The notes under the pieces: model-generated
Seen by the model: only the letters and a program-made list of their open reading frames with translations
Database searches by the model: none
What the model was told of the DNA's origin: nothing
Position numbers and translations under genes: made by a program
Assembly: GCA_900088475.1 (NCBI GenBank)
Contig: FLMG01004362.1
Span: 1 to 40,416, forward strand
Origin: Hyphochytrium catenoides
Lineage: Eukaryota > Sar > Hyphochytriomycetes > Hyphochytriales > Hyphochytriaceae
DNA: 40,416 bases
Direction of reading: 5' to 3'
Shown here: one piece after another, positions 31,223-40,416 of the stretch
Layout of the letters: the number at the start of each line of letters is the position of its first letter
How positions within the stretch are numbered: the stretch's first letter is position 1

Positions 31223-34200
31223 ATGCGTTGGTATACTGCGCACTCTATTCCGGAGTTCAGTGTGGAGCTCCTGTCCGATATCAACGGCAAGAGCGATAAC
31301 TTTGACGGTACATTACACTACGTATAAATTCTATTCAACTGTCCGACGAGACTGGATTCTGACAGTAACTCCACAGGGCCAACAGAAGCAAGTCCAGTTG
31401 CAGGTCGGGTCGGTGCTCCTTGCGCAGAAGAAGTAGAGCCCAAGCTTGATCGGCACGCTGCTGTCAGCATACCCTTGCCAGTTGCGTCCGAGAATGATGA
31501 AAGACAAGAAGTGGGTAGGTCAAACGGGACTGCCAGTCCACAGCCGCAAGGAAATAACGCTTCTCCACTTAGCATCACACTCTTCTTCATACGACGGAAG
31601 GACCAATGGAAAAGGAAAGGCGGAGGACGCCGCCAATAACGCCTACGCCACTCCAAGGTTTAATGCTTCTAAAGGTAGGTTCTAGTGCAGCCTTTGTCAG
31701 TGCGATCCGCGCTGGAAGAGCTTATATTCACTTACCGCAGGAGGAGAACCACCTCAGTCGGCAGCAGGGACCGTGTCATCCTTGTTTATGACAGGCCGCG
31801 GCCATCGTGTGAAGCTCAGTGCCGCCAGTCTCGAAGCTGCATCTGCAGCAGTGCAGACCTTGGAGGAAACCGAGCGCGCGGGGAAGGCTATCGAACAGCG
31901 AAAGCGCACACACGGTGGTCAGCTCATAGGAAAACCCGAAAGCAAAAGACGTAACTTCATCCCGCCAGGCAGTGCTCCAACTGAGCGGAAAGGTTTTGAG
32001 GAGAAAGGATCGCGCCCCAATCTTTCCCGAGGAGGTCGACCAAGATTCGCATTGCCTGCTCATGAGTCAGAGCCGCGGCCTGCTGACGAAAGTGGAAGAG
32101 AAACAGAGCTGACCAAGCAGACGGCAAGCAGCCTCCATAAGAACCACGAAACCTCTAACGCAAAACTAGCTCCACCGAACGATAATGGACATCAGGGGGA
32201 ATTAAAAGCTTATCAAGGCCGCCACTCTTTTCCTGAGCAAAAGCATGGCCTCACTCCTACCAAACGCCGCTTAGAGCAGGACCAAGATGCTCCGTCCAAT
32301 GCTCGCAGGGTGCCGGACCGTATGGCGTTGGTAAAAAGAGCTCCAGGAGTCAGAGGAGACCGCCAATTCAGCATTAAAGAGCCAGGGCAGGCGTTTAAGC
32401 AGTCACATTCTGATAGTGATTACACGGATAAGTTCCCAGATGGCCGCCATCCTCCAGAGTCCTCCGGTGCAGCAGGATTCCCGTCTCTGTTCCAGACAGG
32501 TGGGGGTAGACGGATAGTGCTCTCTGAGGAGAAGCTTATGAGCGCGTCCGCGTGGCTTGCAGATGAAACTCTGGCAGGAACAAGAGCGGGATTGTCTCCA
32601 GCAAATGCATCATCAGCGGCTAGCCGCGGAAGTCAATCCCTAAGCAGCTCTAGCGGACCTCTCAATGTTAATGATAGGGCTTCAAACAGATCTGACTTGA
32701 AGGAGAGAGTAGGTAGCGCGCCGTTAAAAAGCAAGGAGCATATGGTTTCTTCTGGCTTCAAGACTGCTAGAGACCAACCAGTCTCTATCTCTGCTACCGC
32801 CCTCAAGGAGGCGGAGCGGCGAATATGGAGCTATGATTGCGAGCATAGTGAGAACGAGACTGCTGCCAGCCAAGAGAAGGAGAACCGTAGCAACGGTCAC
32901 CTCTCTGCACTCCAAGATGTACCCCTGAGGCCTTCTGTAGAGCAAATTTCTTTTGGGTCTCGGGCCGTCGGAATGGCTGACGGGACGTCCAGCATCGCGT
33001 CCCTAGTTCCGACAACACGAGGCGCCCTTGAGCGACTGCAGCACAATCAGATTGAAGAGCAAGTTAACGCTGCACATAGAGCCAAACTTTTCGGTAGCCC
33101 GCCTTCTTCTACGGCTAGGGCTCGTGGTATAGTGAAGGACTCGGTCTCCCTAGAGGCGGCGTATGGAGTCAAGGACACTGGCCATCCTGTTGTGGAGAAG
33201 TCTGAAGAGGCTTCTTCTAAACAGGTCCTTTCTGCTTTCACAACCGGCAGAGATCGACGCATCTCTCTCTCCGCTGCGGCCCTCCATGAAGCTGAGATCA
33301 GGCTACTGGGTTCTGAAGAGGAGGTAGAGGATTCTACTCCTTTGAGTCTGCAAAACGTTAGTGGCCAGCGCCTTCAAGACCGCAAACCTTTAAGGTCCTC
33401 CTTGGATGGTGGGACGAAGCATACTATTATGAGTTCATCTGCCGAAGGGAAGCATGACGTGACGGCTGTCGTTTCGTTATTCCAAACCGGCAGGGGCGGA
33501 AGCGTTGTCGTATCTAAGAAAAACCTGGACAATGCATTACAAAGGGTAAGGGATCAAGAGAAACTCTCAGAGGTTACGCCGCCGCAGGCGGGCAAGGGAC
33601 AGCTGAAGGCCACAAGTGCCGATCAGGGCAGTTCTTTGCCAAAAGCACCTGCTGAGCAATTGCAGGAAGATGGACAGGGCAGCACCTCCAAGGGAAGTGG
33701 CTCTGTCGTGCCGACCTTGTTTCAGACGGGTCGAGGCATGGCGGTGAGCCTCAGCGCCGAGAAGTTGGCTGCGGCCGAGGTTGCCGTCCACGCGACGGAC
33801 ACCACCAAGGTAAGCTTAGTCTTACGGTTCCTGATTATCTTTTCACTGGTCCAAGGTTAATTTAGTCCATGACGTCTACATAGGAGTGCACTTCGCGCGG
33901 AGGTCTCACCTTATCTCGACCGCAAGCAAGCAGAGGAACGAGTGCCGAGCTTTCTCCAGAGACTTCGGCCCACGGTACTCTCTTAACACTAGTGTTAAAT
34001 TTCTGCATCCCATGACCGTCTAACTCCTCTTGACAAGCTGCGCCCCAGACCTCCAGACAACCCGGATCTGGCTGTGCGGGGCATTCGACGGGAGAAGGTA
34101 ATAAGTCCACTCGTCCCGAGTTGATAGACGGATGTGCTAATCTCCCTCTTAGGCATCTCAACATATGAGGACTGCTTGTCGTCGGAGTCTAGGCACTTGA

Positions 34201-36685
34201 TCCAAAGCTTTCTACAGCATGAGGAGGAAACGGTTTCCTTCCAGGAATGGGCAGCAAGGAATCATGTTGAAGGCGCAGAACGGATGTTCCTGAGAGATAT
34301 GGCGCCGCCTCGCCCTCATACAACTAGTGCCAGTCACGCTACTGCAGCTCTCTCTATACCACGACATGTACGATGGATCTCCTTCTGGAGCGCCAGTAAG
34401 GTTTTGCTTGCCGATCGAAGCGTTTCTGGAGCAGATGTCGCAGTGTCAGATGCTGCGGAAAGTTCGACTTACTCTTGGGCTGACCTACGGCAGTGCTATC
34501 ACCTCCTGCAGGGGTTCAAGGGCATCGAAGCTCTGGAACTTGGATGGTTCACAGTCCACTACCGACAGGTGGTATGGAAGCTCGCTGCCACGGAGAGAGC
34601 ATTTAGTCATCTACTGCAGAGCCCTTACCTCACCCTTGGACGGGTGCTCGGCCAGATAGCCTATCGCTTCAGGCGGGAGCACCAGGTAACTTGACTTTCT
34701 TCTGATCTCAAACTTCTCCAGCTAATAACTGACGGTGCTTCTCTCTCTCGCTCCCTGTCTCTCTTTCTCTCTCTTCTTCCTCACACATATATACACCACT
34801 CTCCCCCTCTTTCTGCCACTCTCCACCACTATTTGTCTCTTTCTCTCTCTCTCTCTCTATCTATCTACACACTGTTGTTCTTCTCTCTTTTGTATGTGAA
34901 CTGGTTCGCGACTCCATTCTTAGCAACACCAGAGTTCATGCATAAAGGCGTTGCTTTTGATGGACTCTCCTCCTGAGGCATTGCTGGTGCTATTCGTGGT
35001 CTCCATTTTGACGCCACAAAGTGAGTCTCCAGCCAAGAACTCTGCCAGAATAGTCCTAAGTGATGGCTGGTACCTGCTTGTGGGGCAACTGGATCGCGTG
35101 TTAAGTGAGAAAGTTGCCGAGGGCAAGCTCGTTGTGGGACAGAAGCTAATGATCTGTGGAGCCACCCTTGAGGGTCTGCAAGAACCTTCGCATCCGATGG
35201 CGACGACTATTAATCAAGCGGCCAGCGATCCATCCGTGCTCCTTTGTCCTGAGGGTGAGTTTCTGACCGGTGCCATGCCTTTTCTCAAGCTGGCGTATAA
35301 TGGGACCAGGCCAGCGAGGTGGAACTGCAAGCTTGGTTATCAGAGGCCTGGAACTAGCTTCGTACAGTCATTATCGACCATCCATCCAGAAGGCGGTACC
35401 GTCCCTGCACTGGATGTTGCCATCGTAACTCGGTACCCTGAGCGCTGCCTCCATAGCACGTCTGATGGTGCGAGAGTCTCGCTCACATTAGACGAGGAAG
35501 AGGCTCGCCTTTCGGGAGAACCTGTGTCTTCTAAGGGACGGTCACTACTCTGTGCTGAGTCGAGGGCGAGCACCTATCTTACGCTAGCTGTCCGCTCCTG
35601 TCCGCGGGACGGCTCTAGGCCCAGCGAGATTAACGGATGTAAGGCTAAGATCACTTGCTGGCGGCCATCTCCCGACCTAAAAGAAAGGCTTGTAGAGGGC
35701 TCAGTCCTCAGACTCACAAACGTCCGCGTCCGGCTCGCAAGGTCTACCGCCAACCTCACTTCTAGTGGTGGTCCTGACCTCCTCGAGCTTCAACCAACCA
35801 AGCGTACGATGTGGAGGCCACGGGCCTCGCCTCCGCAAACACAATGCTCCTCAACAGCTCCTAGACGAGCGCTATCTGCTCTCAATGCTCTCAGGGCTAG
35901 CATAGGGTCAGAAGTGGACGTTGAAGGTGTTATCGTGTGCACCATTGAGGGGGAAGAGACTGACGGTTTATTCACAGAGTCTGTCTTTTTCACTGATGAG
36001 TCCTTGCAGCTAGCGGTTATCAAGAGGAGGTTTTACGTCCGAGTACCAGGGATGTGGGGCAGAGGTCTTTACCCGGCTATTATGATCCGCAATCTAGTGG
36101 TTGGGCCCTATGATCATAGCATGGGGGTGAGGACTTTCACCTGGGCTGACACCGCAGAGGCGAGAGTCGTCCAGCGGGCTCAGTCGTCCACTCGACATGC
36201 TCTTATTCATCGCTGGCTAGCGTCTGAGGATGGCCAGGCTGCCCTTGGAAGCTGCAGATGCTGGCTCCAGAGGCGGATACACTCTGAAGGCACTTCTCCC
36301 TATTCGGACGTGCTGGTCAGAGCTAATGAACTTCACAAAGTCACCGGATACATCCTGTCCGTCCTCCCAGCGCAGGACGCATCCCTGGGGTTAAACGAAG
36401 AGCTCTATCACGTTATCGTCGAGGACAGCAACAGCTTGTTGTCCCTCTCTATAGAGGCATCGCTGCTGCTGGACCATCTGATGGTAAGTCTACAGACTGG
36501 GTGCAGACCTGCTCTATTCATCCGAAGCCCCAGATCTATCTTCTAACCGATCTACGTAGGCAAACGGCGACAACTTCTTCTTCCGAGGGATTCCAGTCAC
36601 ATTATCTGTCAATGAACAGAATAGGGTGACAGCCATTTCCTCTCCATCGTCAACGGCAGCATCGTTAGCAGCAGACGCAAGTTAG
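31223..36685 (+). CDS. BRCA2: BRCA2 homologue, recombination mediator that loads RAD51
   Basis: Nine exons (31223-31307, 31377-31514, 31573-31674, 31741-33809, 33884-33974, 34038-34097, 34153-34685, 34924-36483, 36560-36685) sum to 4,764 nt, exactly 1,587 residues plus stop. BRCA2 delivers RAD51 to RPA-coated single-stranded DNA. Residues about 120-790 (large exon 4) hold six BRC-like repeats, for example SLFQTGRGMAVSLSAEKL. The helical domain follows (HYRQVVWKLAATERAF near residue 980, then YRFRREHQ). OB1 includes DGWYLLVGQLDRVL, GQKLMICGA and NGTRPARWNCKLGY. OB2 includes ITCWRPSPDLKERL. OB3 includes VDVEGVIVCTIEG, with a last strand FFFRGIPVTL. The segment that in vertebrates forms the Tower is only about 50 residues. 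The N-terminus MRWYTAHSIPEFSVELL has aromatic residues, but no PALB2 site can be claimed. Much shorter than human BRCA2, as in plants and protists. Confidence 0.95.
31776..33800 (+). repeat. Six BRC-like repeats of BRCA2
   Basis: Cores begin near 31776 (FMTGRGHRVKLS), 32485 (FQTGGGRRIVLS), 32748 (FKTARDQPVSIS), 33232 (FTTGRDRRISLS), 33474 (FQTGRGGSVVVS) and 33715 (FQTGRGMAVSLS). Each is followed by a helix of the form xxLxxA. Known: BRC repeats bind RAD51 through an FxxA motif that mimics the RAD51 self-association site. Here the fourth position is Gly in five of six; only the third repeat keeps Ala. Confidence 0.9.
34740..34865 (+). repeat. CT-rich microsatellite inside BRCA2 intron 7
   Basis: Intron 34686-34923 carries long runs of ctctct and tttctctctc with a short catatatatac element. 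Similar CT-rich runs lie in IML1 introns near 6850-6905 and 7735-7830. They probably act as extended polypyrimidine tracts, or are simple microsatellites tolerated in introns. Confidence 0.7.
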
Positions 36686-39399
36686 CCCGTCCCGTCGCCC
36701 TTTGGCACAATGACTAGAGAAAGCAGCTTGTAACAAGCCTGACCCACTATTTATTAGCTTAGTAGCCTGCTTCGTAGAAAGAGACGCTTAGTTACATCTG
36801 TAGGCCTGGCCGTGGCTAGTGCTGTCTTCACACAGAGATGACGATTGCACTTTGAATGCCCTTCTTTTTCATTAGAAAATAAATCTCTCTATTTATTCCA
36901 GGTCAAGGATTGTGCTCGTCAGCGGTGAGTACCTACGTCATCAACAGTCAAGACCAATAGATGTCTATAGGGCTGGTGACGAGGTAGCCCCACTCTTATC
37001 CCTACTATCGTATGCTTGCCACCCAGGTTGGAGCTACAGCATTCTCAAAGAGCAGAGTGGGTCAAGAATATTGATGTCGCTCATTAACAGCTCGAATGGA
37101 ATGGAGTTAGGGTCTCCTGGCACCGCTTCACTTAGCATATGACTAACTCAGAGCTTCCTAAAAGCGATAGATTTTTTGGAGAGTTTCTTGTGGATCCTCA
37201 AGGGTTTTCAATGATGCTTTTCAATGGAATGAGGGATGGTAAGCTCAGCGCAGAGGCTCCGCTCTGCAGTTGCCACCGTCTGCTTTAGCTCCCAATGATG
37301 GAAGACGTACTCCAACTTTGGCAAGCAAGGAGAAAGGACGGGTCCTCAAGCTCGGCAGAAGCTTTGCTATCAATAGAGCCACTCACAAAGAGCATTTATT
37401 TCCAGTCCTACATCGCTCCGATAACGATTTCGCGAATGCGTGATTTTAGGTGATCAACCTTCTACGAAGCGGACCTGTCCTAGGGCGGAAGATGATGGGC
37501 AAGGGGTCAGTTGAAGCATTTGCTCTGCCAAGGCCGCTCCCAACTCTTTCTTCATAGATAAATGACTTGACAGGCGCAGGCTTGGGAGAAGCAAGCTCTA
37601 CCATTTTCAGTAATTGCCTGTAGGACTTGGCTTACCTCGGAACCATCATTCGTCGCACGCTCTCCGAAGGGAACTGCCTTCGACTCCTGCGCTGGTGTTA
37701 CATCCTTTCTTTGCCACTGTTACCCGAGGAGCTGTCGAGAGATGCGCTTTCTACGCGGGGGCGTCAGTCTAGGTTGTTGCTGCAAAAAAGTGTTATCTGC
37801 CGGTCTGCCCCTGCCGCTGGCTGCTGTTGTCTGCGGATCTCCTGCTGAATGGTTCTTCTTATCGCTCTCGGCCTCCTTTTGTTTAGCCACTACCGTTACT
37901 TTGCTGATAGTCCTTCTTCCGCGTGCAGCCATTTAACCATCTCCGCTCGATAGTTTTATACTGAGCCTTGTAGGCAAAGCACCTCAGCAAGGCCATCAGG
38001 TGCTTGAAGTCCGTTCCCTTAGAAACGAGCTCGGTCTGTCCTTCAGCGTGGCTTGACTCTCCTTGTCGCATTGCCCTTGTTGATCGGGACACGACGATGA
38101 CCAGAGACCAGAGGTGCCCTGCCGGTTGTGAGGTGCTAAGTTCCATTCTGTCTTGATTAACGAACTCCATGAGCCAGTGTTGCCCAGCGTCGTCCCATTA
38201 GTGAGTCCACTTCTCTGCTGTCTTGCTGAATTTACTTAGGACGTGCAACTGGCATGTCCTCTTCTGTCGAGGATATTGGCGCGGTCATAGTTTAGCCTGC
38301 CCGCTGTTCCTCGCTTTCTCGCTGCCAAAGTGGCTGTAGCGGCCTTCCTGAAGTGCTGTGCTTGCTCAGCATCCCGAAGATCTTCTCCTACCGTGATCGC
38401 TCTTGCCACTTGCCCCTTCACTGGCTTCTCACACCGTGGCAGTTCTATAGCTTCTCACACCGTCGCCTATATTGCGCTATTTCCCCACGACTGAGGGTAG
38501 CGACAAAGAGTTGCCCGGCCCATGGTAGAGGGTAGAGTGGAAGTTAAGTGCTCGATTACGAGCCAACAAAGATCAACTCTAATTGCTTTTGCCTCTTGTG
38601 TCGCGCCAGGCGGCAATGAGATATAGAAGGATGACTTGCGGGCTAGACTGATTGGATTGTTGGGTCGCTCAACAGTGACCTACTAGAAGCGAGGATAATG
38701 ATCGCGATACCACTTAGGCTCGTTTTCTATGTCGGTGGTAGCTCATGTGGTGGTGGTGGAGACAACTTCATGATGAGCTGCTGCTGGTGGATAGGTGCGT
38801 AGGCGCCGGAAGAACCGAATGAAGAGCTGGAGGACTGATCGTGTTGCCAACTAGCCTATAGAGTCAAGAGGCCAACATCAAAGAGGCAAACAACAGATGA
38901 AGGCAGTTTTTATAAGGAAAGCCGACGACCACTCCGACACCAACTGTTGTCTACTAGCAGCTGAAGAAAGGTCATCTTCTGGCCACTTTTGACTCTCCGA
39001 TACTTCGTTCTTTCATTCACCATCGTGTTTCCCTTAGCAGCAGCAGGAAGCAGCCTACCTAGCTAGTAATGCGACCATGAAAAAGAGGAGGTGCGTCAAA
39101 TGAGAGTGTGGACAGCAGCAGCAGCTTAGAGATGGTGCTGCGGGGTAGTAGTAACCTTAGAGAAGAAACGCAGGCAAGAGCAGGAGGAGAGAAGAAAAAG
39201 CTTGACGATGGCTAGTGAGGGGAGGGCGGGGATAAGGAGATGGAGGGGCAGTAGATAATAGGAAAGTAGAAAAACTTTGGAAGACAGCGTAGTAGAGCAA
39301 AAGAACCTTAGAAGCTCTAAAAAAAGAGAAGGAGCGCCAAAGTGTCCAAGGAGGCCCTTTGGGAAAGCACCATCTGCGACACCGCTTCAGATCGTGCCC
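36686..39399. other. Gene-poor region with unresolved minus-strand open frames
   Basis: Downstream of BRCA2. Some minus-strand stretches look protein-like but were not assembled into a gene: 37883-38170 (a 95-residue frame with KGTDFKHLMALLRCFAYKAQ), 37720-37932 (MAARGRRTISK, basic), 37446-37604 (MVELASPKPAPVKSF) and about 37290-37410 (MLFVSGSIDSKASAELEDPS). They lie in different frames and need introns I could not settle. A short direct repeat, cttctcacaccgt, occurs at about 38426 and 38450. Frames at 36912-37142 and 38236-38421 have no motif. Confidence 0.35.
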
Positions 39400-39780
39400 A
39401 TGCATCCGATTAAATCTTTATCGAAAAAGATAACAAACAAGCCTTTCTTTGACGATGTCCTCCAGCTACCAGTCGTAGTATCGCGGCAAGGCTCCTTTTC
39501 TTTCCTCCAGGCACAAATAAGTGCGTCAGTGGAAATGGAGCAAGAGAAGAAGAGCCGACCACCGTCGTCAAATAAGAGGCGGCAACGGTGTACCTTCGAA
39601 ATAGGAAACGATTCCCACCGAACAATTTCCCCCATCCCATGCTCCTCTTCTTCATCAGGAGCAGCGGCTGCTGGCGGGCAAGCTGTTTGTACATTCTACA
39701 TGGAGAATCAGAGGAGGAAGGAAGATCGATCTGCTGCCCCTCCTGCTTGTAATAAAGGCCTTTATTTTACATGTTTTTAG
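39400..39780 (+). CDS. Tentative small hypothetical protein
   Basis: From the ATG at 39400 a frame of 126 residues reads MHPIKSLSKKITNKPFFDDV, a Lys/Arg-rich middle (SNKRRQRCTFEIGND), Ser and Ala runs (SSSSSGAAAAGG), and ends KGLYFTCF before TAG at 39778-39780. The frame is open upstream to 39277, so 39400 could follow an acceptor (accgcttcag, 39381-39390). No family is recognised; the Ser/Ala runs and lack of conserved motifs keep confidence low. Confidence 0.3.
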   Translation: MHPIKSLSKKITNKPFFDDVLQLPVVVSRQGSFSFLQAQISASVEMEQEKKSRPPSSNKRRQRCTFEIGNDSHRTISPIPCSSSSSGAAAAGGQAVCTFYMENQRRKEDRSAAPPACNKGLYFTCF

Positions 39781-40416
39781 TGGAGACCTATATATCCATT
39801 GAAGATCTTTTTTGCTCCGCCAGCAACATGGCGGACGAGCGGCTATCTGCTCACGGTTCTCTTATTTAGTCAAAAGAAACCCCTATTTACTCCCTCATGT
39901 GGGGCAGCAGGGCTGCACCGCCTCCAGTCGCGGGCGGCCGCCTCTTCATGAAGATCTCTCTGGCTCCATCCTGTTGGCTCCATAGTAAAGCAGAAGATCT
40001 ACTGGTGCTTTGGACTCGCCCTGCACTGTTGCGGCCAAAGAGAAGAGGAGGCACACTGCTGCCGATGGACTGGCCGTGAGGCTCGCAGGCCAAAGCTCAA
40101 GGTTGGTTGATAAGAGGTCGTCTTTCTTTAGACGAAGGAAGAGGTGTCAGAGTCGAGACAGAGCTCCCAGTTACCGGTCAATTGACCCTACCGAGCTTTG
40201 ACATACATATAGAACTAGTTGCTGGTTCTCTTCCGCTTCCTGTTTATACAGTGGCCAGGAGCTTGCTCTACAGATTGTTTATCAGGACCACCAGGCGGTC
40301 AAGTCTCCCCTACAGTACATTTACGAGTACTGTACAGAACACAGCAAGACCGCAGGGTATTAGAAATATAGACACACTATTGAGTCGCTAATTCCAAATA
40401 GAGCCGCTAGAGATCT
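39781..40416. other. Window end, no supported gene
   Basis: Overlapping short frames at 39897-40391 disagree on frame and have no motif. The 94-residue frame at 40107-40391 (plus) has no ATG start and is probably chance. Nothing else is recognised. Confidence 0.4.

Noticed and set aside
37883-38170. A signal-recognition-particle SRP14-like protein
   Set aside because: Only a loose pattern of hydrophobic and basic residues agrees; the conserved SRP14 core is not present.
39157-39405. A minus-strand Leu/Ser/Phe-rich frame resembling a membrane peptide
   Set aside because: It is the complement of a purine-rich stretch (aggaggagagaagaaaaag); composition explains the hydrophobic run.
40107-40391. 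A 94-residue frame that might be a retroelement fragment
   Set aside because: No ATG start, no reverse transcriptase, integrase or terminal repeat signature, and competing frames overlap it.

Overview
The window is nuclear DNA from a compact, intron-rich eukaryote, most likely a unicellular protist whose lineage I cannot name. The evidence is eukaryote-only genes (IML1/DEPDC5, a UBE3C-type HECT ligase, exosome RRP46, BRCA2), many short GT-AG introns (38 to about 280 nt), small intergenic gaps and introns rich in CT runs. One AT-AC intron carries U12-type signals, so the organism probably has a minor spliceosome. I saw no prokaryotic operon, CRISPR array, rRNA, tRNA or intact transposon.

Layout. 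552-1922 (+) is a putatively myristoylated PX-domain protein. 2313-2937 (-) is a small secreted protein. 3408-3783 is a degenerate tandem duplication. 3966-13863 (+) is IML1/DEPDC5, the GATOR1 subunit that restrains TORC1, in about 27 exons. Converging on it is a UBE3C/Hul5-type HECT ubiquitin ligase (14060-20512, -). Then come a multi-pass membrane protein of unknown function (21534-22594, +), a DUG3-type class II glutamine amidotransferase (22661-24579, -), a tandem PH-domain protein (25370-27903, -), the exosome subunit RRP46 (29336-30490, -), a tentative small gene (30652-31093, -) and a 1,587-residue BRCA2 (31223-36685, +). The last 3.7 kb is gene-poor, with only weak coding candidates.

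The genes are unrelated housekeeping functions: nutrient signalling, protein quality control, glutathione or glutamine metabolism, RNA decay and homologous recombination. I see no gene cluster or new multi-gene system. The points worth a second look are the U12 AT-AC intron in RRP46, a BRCA2 with six BRC-like repeats that mostly read FxTG instead of FxTA and with no Tower domain, an IML1 that appears to lack its DEP domain, and two apparent one-base frameshifts (IML1 and RRP46), both at a three-base C or G run.

Exon boundaries were found by eye from splice signals, reading phase and family resemblance. The phases close exactly for the PX protein, the secreted protein, the membrane protein and BRCA2, and for RRP46 and most of IML1 once one base is allowed at each frameshift.
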